Origin: Cellulomonas sp.
GTDB lineage: Bacteria; Actinomycetota; Actinomycetes; Actinomycetales; Cellulomonadaceae
Assembly (NCBI RefSeq): GCF_015234515.1
Contig: NZ_JADGMY010000023.1
Location: 637,023 to 701,022, forward strand
Direction: 5' to 3'
Length of the DNA: 64,000 bases
Shown here: positions 24,399 through 32,957 of the stretch, piece by piece
How the letters are laid out: every line of letters starts with the position of its first letter
Position numbering within the stretch: the stretch's first letter is position 1
Translations under genes and position numbers: made by a program
The notes under the pieces: model-generated
The model's database searches: none
Seen by the model: only the letters and a program-made list of their open reading frames with translations
What the model was told of the DNA's origin: nothing

Positions 24399-27300
24399 TC
24401 AGGCGCGAGCGCCGCGTCGCCGCGTCGCCGCGACGAGGGCCACGACACCCGCGGAGGCGAGCAGCGCACCGAGCGCGAGCAGCCGCAGGGGTTCGGCGCC
24501 GGTGCTGGACAGCGCGGCCCCACCCGCGGGCCGGGCGGTGGACGAGGAGCCCGTCCCTGCCGCGCCGCCCGGGGCGTCGCCGCTCCCCGCTGACCCGCCC
24601 GCGCCCGGGGCCCCGGCGCCCGGTCCCCCGGCGCCCGTCCCCGGGTCCGGCACGCCCGCGACGTCGAGCACGGTGCTCGGGCTCGCCGTGCCACCCGCGG
24701 TCGTGACGGTGAGCCGCACGAGTGCGCCCTCGTCGGCGATCGCCGGCGTGAGGGCCAGCGAGTGCACGGTCCGCACGGCCGGCCCGGCGGCGCGCGCCAT
24801 GGCTCTCGCGGCCTGCGCATCGACGACCCAGCCGACCGGGACCGGCGCCCACGTGGCACCGCCGTCGCGCGAGACGTGCCACGCGGCGCTCGCGTCGGCG
24901 GCCAGGATCGTCCACGCGAGGGTCGTGGGGACCCCCGCCGTGAGGGTCGTCAGCGCCCCCGGCCCGTCGATGACCACGGGGGCGTCCGCGACGGCGAGCT
25001 CGGCCGCCGCGCTCGTCGCCGACACCGGTCCCGACGTGAGCGTCGCACTCGCGACCGCCCTCACCAGCAGCCCGTCGTCGGAGAGCGTGGGCGTCAGCCG
25101 CAGCGCCGTGCCCGTGCCGACGGTCGTCCACATGGCGCCGTCGGACGACACCTCCCACGTCACGTCCGGCAGTGGGCGGCCCGTGACGTCCACGGTGAAC
25201 GTGACCTCCTCGCCGGGGGCCGTCGCGACGTCCTCCGGGTCGGAGACGGTCGGTGCGAGCAGCACCCGCATCGTGGCGGGGTCGCTCGTCGCCGTGCCGC
25301 GGGCGTTGGTCGCCACCGCCCGGTAGCGGGTGCCGTGGGCGGCGTCCGTGCCGGGCACGACGAGCGTCGTACCCGTGGCACCGGGCACCACGACCCAGTC
25401 GCCGTCGACCTCGGTCTGCCAGGTCACGTCCGGTGCTGGACGTCCGGTGACCTGCACCTCGAACGTCGCGGACGTGCCGAGGTCGACGGTCGCGTCCGCG
25501 GGCTGCGCGGTCACGACGGGAGCCGCCTCGACCGTCACGTGCGCCACGTCCGACACGGTCCGGCCCATCGAGCTGACCGCCACGACGCGGACCTGCAGGC
25601 CGTCGTCGGCGTCGGTCAACGTGCGCGTGTACGTCGTCGCGGTGGCCCCGGCGACGGCCGACCAGGAGGAGCCGTCCGTGGACGTCTCCCACGTGAGCGT
25701 CGGCGCGGGGTTGGCGTCGACGGCCGCGGTGAACGTCACGGTGTCGTCCGCGAGGCCCGTGACGTCGGCCGGCTGCTGCGTGAACGTCGCCCTGTAGAGC
25801 ACCTCCAGGGTGGCGACGGTGCTGGTCACCGAGCCGTGCGTGTTGCCCACCACCGCGGCGACCTGCGTGCCGTTGTCGGCGGCCGTCACGCCCTCGAGCA
25901 GGAACGACCGGCCCGATCCGGCGACGGTCCACCCGCCCCCCGGTGCCCGCGTCACCCACTGGACGATCGGCGCGGGCGTGCCCGTCACGCCGACCTCGAA
26001 CCCGGCGTCGCCGCCGGCGCCGACCGACACGTCCTGCGGCTGCGCGGTGATCGCCGGTCCGTGCTCGACGGTGAGGACCGCCACCGACGACGCCACCGGT
26101 CCGGCCCACCCGGTCGCGACGACGCGCACCCGCAGGCCGTCGTCCGCCGTCGTCGTGGTGCGTGCGTACGTCCACGACGTCGCCCCGGGGACGTCGGACC
26201 AGGTGGTCCCGTCCGTCGACGTCTGCCATTGCACGACGGGCGTGGGGTTGCCGTTGCCGGCGGCCGAGAACGTCGCCACCTGGCCCGTGTACACGGTGGC
26301 CGCCGCCGGCTGCCGGGTGAAGGTCGGTGCCCAGCGGACGGTGAGGGTCGCGGTCGCGCTGGTGACGGAGCCCAGCTTGTTCGTCACGACGGCGCGGACC
26401 TGGGTGCCGTCGTCGGCGGGTGTCACGTCGGCGAGGACCAGCGAGGTCCCGGTGCCCGCGTCGGTCCACGACGCCTCGCCCGCGCCCCGGCGCTGCCAGG
26501 TGACGGTCGGGGTGGGGGTGCCGCCGGCCTCGACCGTGAACGTGGCGTCCTCGCCGAGGGTGACGGTCGTGCTGGCGGGAGCGGTCACGGTCGGGTCGGC
26601 CAGCACGGTGACGTACGCGGACTCCGAGATCAGGGTCACGCCTCCACCGGAGACCACCGCGCGCACCCGCATGCCACGCTCGCCGGTGCCCAGAGCGCCC
26701 CCGTACACGGTGCTGGTGCCCCACTTGGTGGTGAGCCAGTAGCTGCCGTCCCAGGAGACCTGCCACTCGACGTTCGGCGCCGGGTAGCCGGTGACGCCGA
26801 CGTGGAACTCGACGATCTCGCCCAGGCGGCCCTCGACGTCGGCGGGGTGCGCGGTGATCGTCGGCGCGTGCGGGACGAGCACCTGGGCGACCCGGCTGTC
26901 CGTCGAACCGTGGACGTTCGTCAGGACGGCCCGGACCTCCTGGCCGTGGTGGCTCAGGTCCCGCGCGGGGAGCGTCAGGGTGGTGCCGGTCTCGGCGAGC
27001 CGCTCCCAGCCGCTGGGCGTCTGCTGCCACCAGCTGACGGTGGGAGCCGGTGCGCCGGACCCGGCGACGGTGAACACCGCGTCGTCGCCGATCGCGACCG
27101 TGGCGTCGGCGGGCTGCGTCGTGACGACCGGTGCGGACTCCAGCGTGACGCTGGCGGGCGAGGTCGGCACGTCACCGGTGGCACCGGTCGCGACCGCGCG
27201 CACGAGGAGGCCGTCGTCGTCCGCGGCGAGCGTCCGGGTGTACGTCCACGACGTGGCGTCCGCGACGTCCGTCCAGGTGGTGCCGTCGGTCGAGGTCTGC

Positions 27301-29096
27301 CACTGCACGGTCGGAGTGGGCCGTCCCGACGCGCTCGCGGTGAACGTGACGTCGCTGCCGGCGAGGCCGGTGACGTCCGCGGGGCCGACGACGTCCTGCG
27401 GGCCGTAGCCGACGGACAGCGTGGCCGGTGACGTCGTGGCCGTGCCGGCGGTGCTGGTGAACACCGCGCGGACCTGGGCGCCGTGGTCGGCGAGCGTGAG
27501 ACCGGGAAGGACGAGGGTCCCGCTGGTCGCGCCGGCAACCGTCGCCCAGTCGGCGGACGCGTCCGCGCGCCGCTGCCACGTGACCGTCGGTGCCGGGTCG
27601 CCGGTCGCAGCGGCGACGAACGTCGCGGACCCGCCCTCGGGTGCCGCGGCATCGCTCGGCTGCGTCGTGACGACGGGCGGGACCAGGACGGTCATGAGCC
27701 CGCTCGCCGTCATGCCGTCGAGCGACGCGGTGACGGTGGTCGTGCTCTCGGCCGACCACGACGCGCCCGCGCTCGCGGCGCTGCCGAGGGAGTCGACGGT
27801 GGACCGGAAGGTGGCACCCGCCCACGTCACGGGCGCGCCCGCGACCGCGCTGAAGAACGCGGACGTGGGCCTCGACCCGTCGGACATCGTCAGGTCGAGG
27901 TTCGCCGAGACGAGCTGCCCCGCGTTCACCGTGCCGTCCGAGAGCGACAACGTGGCCGTCGCGTGCGGGGCCGTCGTGGCACCGCCGGCGCTGTCGCAGG
28001 TCGTGCCGAGGTCGTTGCAGCCCCACCACGTGCGCACGGCGCTGTCGGCGCCGGCCACACCGGCGCGCGTGCGCACGTCGTCGACGTCCGTGACGTTCAG
28101 GACGACGCGCGAGTCGCTGAGCGTGCCCCCGGCCAGGTCGAGCGCGGCGGTCGAGCCGGTCCCCCCGACGGCCTCGTTGCCCGTCACGGCCAGACCCGTG
28201 AGCGTCGCGGTGCCTGTCGCCACGCGCACGGCCGACCCCGTGGCGGGCCGCGAGCCCGTGCGCAGCGTGTTGTCCTCGAACCGGGTGCCGGTGATCGTGG
28301 TCGTCGGGTCGCCCCAGGCGACGTCGAGCGCACCGCCGACCGTGCTCTGCACCCCGGACGCCTCGACCGCGTTGCCGCTCACGACCGAGTCCACGACGAC
28401 GACCTCGTCGGTGCCGTCCACGCCGGTGAAGCCGATGGCGCCGCCCCCGGCGCCGATCGCGGTGTTGCCGGTGAGCGTGCAGCGCTCGACCCGCAGCGAG
28501 CCGCCCGCCATGGAGACGGCACCGCCGACGTCGGACGGCAGGCCGCCGCCCGGCGTGTTGCGGTTGCCGGTGATCGCGCAGTCCCGCAGCGTCAGGGAGT
28601 CGGGCGCGTCAGGGTCGCCGCTGCCGGCGATGATCGCGCCGCCGCCGCCCGTCTCCGGCGTCCCGACGCCGTTGCGCAGCGTGACGCGCTCGACGGTGAG
28701 GTCGACCCCGCCGACGAGCGCCGGGTCCACGTCGAGCACGCGCGCCGTGCCGCCCCCGTCGATGACCGTGGTCGCCCGGTCCGCCCCGCGCAGCGTGAGG
28801 TCCAGCGCATCGCCCGGGTCGACCGTCAGTGCGCCCGCCGTGAGGTCGTACGTGCCGGCGGGCAGCTCGACGACCGCCTCGGCCGTGTCGCCCGCCTGGC
28901 ACAGCGCCTCCCGCAGCGACGTCCCGGCGACGCTGCTGGAGCAACCCGCCGTGAGGGGCGCGTCGGTGGCCGTCGTGACCGCGATCACCGTCGCCGCCGC
29001 CTGCGCGGGTGCCGCGACGAGGCCTGTGGCGAGCACGACGAAAATCCCCACACCGGTAGCAATCGGACGGGAAAGGGGGCGCTGACCTGGGGACAT
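24399..29096 (-). CDS. CSLREA beta-helix / Ig-repeat cell-surface protein
   Basis: 1,565 aa from ATG 29096, which lies seven bases after a TACTGT -10 box (leaderless); an in-frame GTG at 29120 has no SD. Sec signal (GVGIFVVLATGLVAAPAQA). Near 50-70 a CSLREA-like motif (GTSLREALCQAG) opens a right-handed beta-helix running to ~380, with cysteine pairs (WWGCNDLGTTCDSAGG). Then ten Ig-like domains (pattern QPxD, FxVxxxGxPxPxVxWQ) and an eleventh degenerate one. Gly/Pro/Ala-rich linker, then LSSTGAE, a hydrophobic helix and RRRGARA: a sortase-like anchor with Ser in place of the Pro of LPxTG. Likely wall-attached. Divergent from the collar-protein operon with a matched promoter. Confidence 0.88.
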   Translation of the reverse strand: MSPGQRPLSRPIATGVGIFVVLATGLVAAPAQAAATVIAVTTATDAPLTAGCSSSVAGTSLREALCQAGDTAEAVVELPAGTYDLTAGALTVDPGDALDLTLRGADRATTVIDGGGTARVLDVDPALVGGVDLTVERVTLRNGVGTPETGGGGAIIAGSGDPDAPDSLTLRDCAITGNRNTPGGGLPSDVGGAVSMAGGSLRVERCTLTGNTAIGAGGGAIGFTGVDGTDEVVVVDSVVSGNAVEASGVQSTVGGALDVAWGDPTTTITGTRFEDNTLRTGSRPATGSAVRVATGTATLTGLAVTGNEAVGGTGSTAALDLAGGTLSDSRVVLNVTDVDDVRTRAGVAGADSAVRTWWGCNDLGTTCDSAGGATTAPHATATLSLSDGTVNAGQLVSANLDLTMSDGSRPTSAFFSAVAGAPVTWAGATFRSTVDSLGSAASAGASWSAESTTTVTASLDGMTASGLMTVLVPPVVTTQPSDAAAPEGGSATFVAAATGDPAPTVTWQRRADASADWATVAGATSGTLVLPGLTLADHGAQVRAVFTSTAGTATTSPATLSVGYGPQDVVGPADVTGLAGSDVTFTASASGRPTPTVQWQTSTDGTTWTDVADATSWTYTRTLAADDDGLLVRAVATGATGDVPTSPASVTLESAPVVTTQPADATVAIGDDAVFTVAGSGAPAPTVSWWQQTPSGWERLAETGTTLTLPARDLSHHGQEVRAVLTNVHGSTDSRVAQVLVPHAPTITAHPADVEGRLGEIVEFHVGVTGYPAPNVEWQVSWDGSYWLTTKWGTSTVYGGALGTGERGMRVRAVVSGGGVTLISESAYVTVLADPTVTAPASTTVTLGEDATFTVEAGGTPTPTVTWQRRGAGEASWTDAGTGTSLVLADVTPADDGTQVRAVVTNKLGSVTSATATLTVRWAPTFTRQPAAATVYTGQVATFSAAGNGNPTPVVQWQTSTDGTTWSDVPGATSWTYARTTTTADDGLRVRVVATGWAGPVASSVAVLTVEHGPAITAQPQDVSVGAGGDAGFEVGVTGTPAPIVQWVTRAPGGGWTVAGSGRSFLLEGVTAADNGTQVAAVVGNTHGSVTSTVATLEVLYRATFTQQPADVTGLADDTVTFTAAVDANPAPTLTWETSTDGSSWSAVAGATATTYTRTLTDADDGLQVRVVAVSSMGRTVSDVAHVTVEAAPVVTAQPADATVDLGTSATFEVQVTGRPAPDVTWQTEVDGDWVVVPGATGTTLVVPGTDAAHGTRYRAVATNARGTATSDPATMRVLLAPTVSDPEDVATAPGEEVTFTVDVTGRPLPDVTWEVSSDGAMWTTVGTGTALRLTPTLSDDGLLVRAVASATLTSGPVSATSAAAELAVADAPVVIDGPGALTTLTAGVPTTLAWTILAADASAAWHVSRDGGATWAPVPVGWVVDAQAARAMARAAGPAVRTVHSLALTPAIADEGALVRLTVTTAGGTASPSTVLDVAGVPDPGTGAGGPGAGAPGAGGSAGSGDAPGGAAGTGSSSTARPAGGAALSSTGAEPLRLLALGALLASAGVVALVAATRRRGARA

Positions 29097-29103
29097 GCTG
29101 CGA

Positions 29104-29122
29104 ACAGTAGAGAGTTTCACCC
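29104..29122 (-). promoter_or_regulatory. Promoter of Ig-repeat gene with GGGTGAAA element
   Basis: Minus strand: GGGTGAAA (29122-29115), 5 nt, TACTGT (29109-29104), 7 nt, ATG 29096. The element-to--10 spacing is the same as in the divergent promoter at 29143-29161. Confidence 0.5.
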
Positions 29123-29142
29123 GGGACGAACGGCCTGCCGGA

Positions 29143-29161
29143 GGGTGAAAACACCTAGGCT
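29143..29161 (+). promoter_or_regulatory. Promoter of collar operon with GGGTGAAA element
   Basis: Plus strand: GGGTGAAA (29143-29150), 5 nt, TAGGCT (29156-29161). GGTGAAAACACC within it is itself palindromic. The predicted transcript has a ~50-nt leader before GTG 29219. Confidence 0.5.
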
Positions 29162-29186
29162 CGCCCTCGGCCCGATCGGCCCTCCC

Positions 29187-29198
29187 GGACAGATGTCC
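29187..29198 (+). promoter_or_regulatory. GGACA-NN-TGTCC palindrome, 20 nt before start
   Basis: GGACAGATGTCC in the leader of the collar operon, with exactly 20 nt between it and GTG 29219. The same palindrome with the same 20-nt gap precedes the gene at 52159. Confidence 0.5.
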
Positions 29199-29218
29199 AT
29201 CTCAGGAAGCGGGAATCG

Positions 29219-29626
29219 GTGACCACAGAACGGATCGCGGCGTCGACCGGAGTGACCCGGCGCACGGTGCTGGCCACGGGCGCCGGCGTCGCCGGCGCCG
29301 TCACGCTCGGTGCGGCGGCCGGGGTGCAGGTGCTGTTCCGCGACCTGCCGCTCGACGGCACCGTGCTGGCCCGGCTGCTCGGCCAGACCTTCGTCGACAC
29401 GCAGACCGGCACGCCGCTCGTGCTCGCCGCCGTCGACGGGTTCCGCGGCGCCGCCCCCGACGCCGAGCGGTTCTCGCTCGTCCTCGTCGCCGACGACGCC
29501 GCGCTGCCCGGCGCGACCCGCACGCTGCGCCACCCGGACGGCGACCTCGTCGTCCACCTCGGCCCCGTGACGGCCGACGGCCGCACGCTCGAGGCCGTCG
29601 TCGACCGCACCGGAGGCGCGCTGTGA
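29219..29626 (+). CDS. Small Tat-like protein of the collar cluster (DUF6916-like)
   Basis: 135 aa from GTG 29219, with AGGAAG upstream. The start TRRTVLATGAGVAGAVTLGAAAG looks like a Tat signal or membrane anchor. The rest (LLGQTFVDTQTGTPLVLAAVD, FSLVLVADDAALPGATRTLRHPDGDLVVHLGPV) is a compact beta domain that I match from memory to DUF6916, found next to collar-domain genes. Stop overlaps the next start (GTGA), so it is coupled to the two collar genes. Function unknown. Confidence 0.6.
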   Translation: MTTERIAASTGVTRRTVLATGAGVAGAVTLGAAAGVQVLFRDLPLDGTVLARLLGQTFVDTQTGTPLVLAAVDGFRGAAPDAERFSLVLVADDAALPGATRTLRHPDGDLVVHLGPVTADGRTLEAVVDRTGGAL

Positions 29627-30630
29627 CCGGGTTCGTCGGTGAGGTCCGGATGTTCGCGGGGTCGTACGTCCCCGCGGGCTGGGTGCCGTGCGACGGGCGC
29701 CAGCTGCCGGTCTCGCAGTACATCCTCGCCGCCTCGATCGTCGGCAAGACGTACGGCGGTGACGGCGTCACCACGTTCGCCGTGCCCGACCTGCGCAGCC
29801 GGACGCCGCTCGGAGCCGGTGCCGGCTACCGCCTGACGTCGCGCGCGCTGGGCGAGATGGGCGGGACGGAGTTCGTGACGCTGACGCACGCCCAGATGCC
29901 GACGCACGCCCACGGCGTCCTCGCCTCGGGTGCGCAGGCCACCGAGGCATCGCCCCAGGGGCACACGTGGGCCGTCGCGCCCGACACCGCGCCCTACGCC
30001 CCGCCGCGCGGGTCCGCGACGCTCGCCCCCGACGCCCTCGGCACCGCCGGTGGCGGTCAGGCGCACGCCAACAGGTCACCGGTCGTGGGCGTCGAGTTCG
30101 GCCTGTGCGTCGAGGGATCGGACCCGCTCGCCGGCTGGGACGACGACACCTCGGTCGGCGAGGTGCGGTTGTGGGCCGGGCAGGACCCCCCGGAGACGTG
30201 GGTGGTGTGCGACGGCGCGCTGCTGCCGATCGGACAGCACGAGACGATGTACACCGTCGTCGGCACCCAGTTCGGTGGCAACGGCGTGACGACGTTCGCG
30301 GTGCCCGACCTGCGCGGCCGCGTGCCGGTCCACGTCGGGAGCACGTCGCTCCCGGGGTCGACGGGCGGTGCGGAGCAGGTCACGCTGCTGCCCACGCAGC
30401 TGCCGCAGCACACGCACCCCGCGTACGGGACGCCGACGGCCGCGACGACGTCGTCACCCGCCGGGGCCACCTGGGCGGTGGCGGGCCGGCCGCAGTACGC
30501 CGCCAGCGCGCAGGTCGCCGCCGCGCACACCGGCAGCGCCGGTGACACGCAGCCGCACCCCAACATGCCGCCGTACGTCGCGCTGTCGTTCATCATCGCG
30601 ACGCAGGGCGTCTACCCGGACCGGACCTGA
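29623..30630 (+). CDS. Double tail-collar (microcystin-dependent-like) protein
   Basis: 335 aa from GTG 29623. Two complete collar units in tandem. Unit 1: VGEVRMFAGSYVPAGWVPCDG, YGGDGVTTFAVPDLRSRTPLG and MPTHAHG. Unit 2 starts near 178: VGEVRLWAG, WVVCDGALLPI, FGGNGVTTFAVPDLRGRVP, LPQHTH, ending PHPNMPPYVALSFIIATQGVYP. Members are usually single-unit proteins of ~170-200 aa, so this is a fusion or duplication. The domain comes from phage tail fibres; bacterial chromosomal copies (MdpB-like) have unknown roles. No export signal of its own. Confidence 0.85.
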   Translation: MTGFVGEVRMFAGSYVPAGWVPCDGRQLPVSQYILAASIVGKTYGGDGVTTFAVPDLRSRTPLGAGAGYRLTSRALGEMGGTEFVTLTHAQMPTHAHGVLASGAQATEASPQGHTWAVAPDTAPYAPPRGSATLAPDALGTAGGGQAHANRSPVVGVEFGLCVEGSDPLAGWDDDTSVGEVRLWAGQDPPETWVVCDGALLPIGQHETMYTVVGTQFGGNGVTTFAVPDLRGRVPVHVGSTSLPGSTGGAEQVTLLPTQLPQHTHPAYGTPTAATTSSPAGATWAVAGRPQYAASAQVAAAHTGSAGDTQPHPNMPPYVALSFIIATQGVYPDRT

Positions 30631-30639
30631 GGAGACGAC

Positions 30640-31170
30640 GTGATCGAGCCGTACGTCGGAGAGATCCGCCTGTTCGCCGGGAGCTACGCCCCGTCCGGCT
30701 GGGCGCTGTGCAACGGCCAGCTGTTGCCGATCGAGCAGAACGCGCCGCTGTTCTCGCTCCTGGGCGTCAGCTACGGAGGGGACGGCCGCACCACCTTCGC
30801 GCTGCCGGACCTGCGCGACGCCAGCCCGGTCGGCGTCGGCCCCGGGTCCGGTCTGACCGACTTCGTGCGCGGATCGCGTCAGGGCGCGCCGACGGTGACG
30901 CTGCACGCGGGCGAGATGCCGGTCCACCGCCACCCGGTGCCGGCCGTCGACGCGGCCGGCTCCACCGACAACCCGTCCGGTGCCGTCTGGGCGCAGTCCC
31001 GGCGCGGCCGCGCCAGCGAGCGGCTGTACGGTCCGGCGGTCGAGCTCACCGCGATGGCGGCGAACGCCGTGGCGCCCGCCGGGGGGTCGCAGCCGCACGA
31101 GAACATGCCCCCGTACCTGCGGCTCAACTTCGTCATCGCGCTGCAGGGGCTGTGGCCCCCGCGCGACTGA
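30640..31170 (+). CDS. Tail-collar (microcystin-dependent-like) protein
   Basis: 176 aa from GTG 30640, with GAGGAG upstream and nine bases after the previous stop. Single collar unit: VGEIRLFAGSYAPSGWALCNG, LPIEQNAPLFSLLG, YGGDGRTTFALPDLRDA, MPVHRHP, and the family end HENMPPYLRLNFVIALQG. Last gene of the three-gene operon. Role unknown; the repeated association with a large surface protein suggests an envelope or extracellular structure. Confidence 0.85.
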   Translation: MIEPYVGEIRLFAGSYAPSGWALCNGQLLPIEQNAPLFSLLGVSYGGDGRTTFALPDLRDASPVGVGPGSGLTDFVRGSRQGAPTVTLHAGEMPVHRHPVPAVDAAGSTDNPSGAVWAQSRRGRASERLYGPAVELTAMAANAVAPAGGSQPHENMPPYLRLNFVIALQGLWPPRD

Positions 31171-31367
31171 CGGCGCCGTGGTGGCGGCGCTCCGCCGCGT
31201 GCGCGGGCCGCGAGCACGGCCGCCGGGCCGTCCACTAGGGCTTCCTGCCCTGGCGTGACAGTCAGGCGTGGGCGACGATGCGCAGCGGTGCCGACGACGA
31301 CGCCGCGCGGCCGGCCGGCCGCACCCGCCCGCGCCTGCGCGTCGCCGACGCAGCACCAGGAGGACCC
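31171..31367. other. Intergenic, small hairpins only
   Basis: AGGGC-TTCCT-GCCCT at 31237-31251 may end the collar operon. GCGTC-GCC-GACGC at 31339-31351 sits just before the SD of the transporter gene. An in-frame GTG/ATG extension of the transporter (from 31278) lacks an SD and reads as low-complexity Arg/Ala, so I do not use it. Confidence 0.4.
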
Positions 31368-32831
31368 GTGACCCGACCCGACGTCCCCGTGGACCCCACC
31401 GTGCGTCCCGGCGACCCCGCCGCTCGGCTCGACGCGCTGCCCGTGACCCGCCGCCACCTCCGGCTGCTCGTCGGGTCGGGGGTCGGGTGGACGTTCGACG
31501 CGATGGACGTCGGGCTCATCTCGTTCGTCATCGCGCAGCTCGCGGTCGTGTGGGGTACCGACGCGACGACCCTCGGGTGGGTCGCGTCGGCCGGGTTCGC
31601 CGGCATGGCGGTCGGCGCGGCCCTCGGTGGGCTGCTCGCCGACCGGATCGGGCGTCGGCAGGTGTTCGCGCTGACGCTGCTGGTCTACGGCGTCGCGACG
31701 GGCGCGTCGGCGCTCGCCGGCGGGGTGGCGGTGCTGATGGTGCTGCGGTTCGTCGTGGGGCTCGGGCTCGGGGCCGAGCTGCCCGTCGCGTCGACGCTGG
31801 TCAGCGAGTTCGCACCGCCGCGCATCCGCGGCCGGGCCGTCGTGGTCCTCGAGTCCTTCTGGGCCGTGGGGTGGATCCTCGCCGCCCTCGTCGGCTACCT
31901 CGTCGTGCCCTCCGGTGACGACGGCTGGCGGTGGGCGCTCGCGCTGGGCGCCCTGCCCGCGATCTACTCCGTCGTGGTGCGCCGCGGGCTCCCGGAGTCC
32001 GTGCGCTTCCTGCAGACGCGCGGCAGGCACGCCGAGGCGGAGCAGGTCGTCGCGGACCTCGAGGCGTCGCCGGCCGTGGGGCACCGCGGGATGACGGGTG
32101 CGCAGGTGCGCGACGCGTCGGGTGGGTCGTCGGTCGCCGACGGGTCCGCGAGCGGCGGGTCGTCGGTCGACGTGGCCGGCAGCGGCGCGTCGTCGACCGA
32201 CGGGTCCGCGAGCGGCAGGTCAGCGGCCGACGCGCAGGCGCCGCGGCTGGCCGCGCTCTGGGTGCCGACGCTGCGCCGACGCACGACCGCCCTGTGGGTG
32301 GTGTGGTTCGCCGTGAACTTCTCCTACTACGGCGCGTTCATCTGGCTGCCGTCGCTGCTCGCGGCGGACGGGCACACGCTCGTGCGGTCGTTCGGCTACA
32401 CGCTGATCATCACGCTCGGCCAGCTGCCCGGGTACGCGGCCGCCGCCGTGCTCGTCGAGACGTGGGGGCGGCGACGCACGCTCGCCGCCTTCCTCGTCGG
32501 GTCCGCGGTCGCCGCCGGGGCCTTCGCCGCCGCGTCCGGCGACGCGCAGATCATCGGCGCAGGGCTGCTGCTGTCGTTCTTCAACCTGGGCGCGTGGGGT
32601 GCGCTCTACGCGGTCACCCCGGAGCTGTACCCGACCCGCGTGCGCACCACCGGCGCCGGATGGGCCGCCGGCGTCGGCCGCACCGCCTCGATCCTCGCGC
32701 CGCTCGCCGTGCCCCAGCTGCGCGAGGTGGGCGGCACCGGCCTGCTGTTCACGGTCTTCGCTGCGGTCTTCGTCGTGGCGGCGCTGGGCGCGCTCGCCCT
32801 GCCGGACCGCACGGGCGAGTCCCTGACCTGA
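31368..32831 (+). CDS. MFS transporter (NiaP-like)
   Basis: 487 aa from GTG 31368, with AGGAGG four bases upstream. Twelve hydrophobic segments. GVGWTFDAMDVGLISFVIAQ at helix 1 and ADRIGRRQVF in the first cytosolic loop match the NiaP/aromatic-acid branch of the major facilitator superfamily. The long central loop (about residues 240-285) contains Ser/Gly/Ala/Asp repeats not expected in the family, encoded by a minisatellite. Probable proton-coupled uptake of a small carboxylate such as niacin; the substrate is inference. No biosynthetic neighbours. Confidence 0.85.
   Translation: MTRPDVPVDPTVRPGDPAARLDALPVTRRHLRLLVGSGVGWTFDAMDVGLISFVIAQLAVVWGTDATTLGWVASAGFAGMAVGAALGGLLADRIGRRQVFALTLLVYGVATGASALAGGVAVLMVLRFVVGLGLGAELPVASTLVSEFAPPRIRGRAVVVLESFWAVGWILAALVGYLVVPSGDDGWRWALALGALPAIYSVVVRRGLPESVRFLQTRGRHAEAEQVVADLEASPAVGHRGMTGAQVRDASGGSSVADGSASGGSSVDVAGSGASSTDGSASGRSAADAQAPRLAALWVPTLRRRTTALWVVWFAVNFSYYGAFIWLPSLLAADGHTLVRSFGYTLIITLGQLPGYAAAAVLVETWGRRRTLAAFLVGSAVAAGAFAAASGDAQIIGAGLLLSFFNLGAWGALYAVTPELYPTRVRTTGAGWAAGVGRTASILAPLAVPQLREVGGTGLLFTVFAAVFVVAALGALALPDRTGESLT
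32137..32220 (+). repeat. 60-nt period minisatellite in transporter loop
   Basis: Units beginning CCGACGGGTCCGCGAGCGGC at 32137 and 32197, 60 nt apart, with related partial copies between them. They encode Ser/Gly/Asp/Ala-rich sequence in the central cytosolic loop. Being a multiple of three, copy-number change keeps the frame. Confidence 0.7.
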
Positions 32832-32850
32832 CGCACGCGCCACCTCCCGT

Positions 32851-32940
32851 CGAGCGCGGTACATCGCGCGCGAGCGCGGCACCAACGAGTGCCGCGCTCG
32901 GCGGTGGTGTGCCGCGCTGGGCGGTGGAGTGCCGCGCTGG
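32851..32940. repeat. Nested GC inverted-repeat element, copy A (degenerate)
   Basis: CGAGCGCGGTAC at 32851-32862; then CGAGCGCGGCAC (32871-32882), loop CAACGA, GTGCCGCGCTCG (32889-32900), a perfect 12-bp hairpin; then two further right arms ending GCCGCGCTGG (32911-32920, 32931-32940). Sits between convergent gene ends (32831 and 32958). Same sequence family as 45492-45569 and 45963-46034. Confidence 0.75.
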
Positions 32941-32957
32941 GCGGGAGGTGGTGCGGG

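Noticed and set aside
29187..29198. LexA SOS box
   Set aside because: Actinobacterial SOS boxes have CGAAC-N4-GTTCG cores; GGACANNTGTCC lacks the CGAA/TTCG ends, and neither linked gene is a DNA-damage gene.
29219..31170. Prophage remnant
   Set aside because: Collar domains are phage-like, but there is no terminase, portal, capsid, integrase or lysis gene, and chromosomal MdpB-type operons are common.
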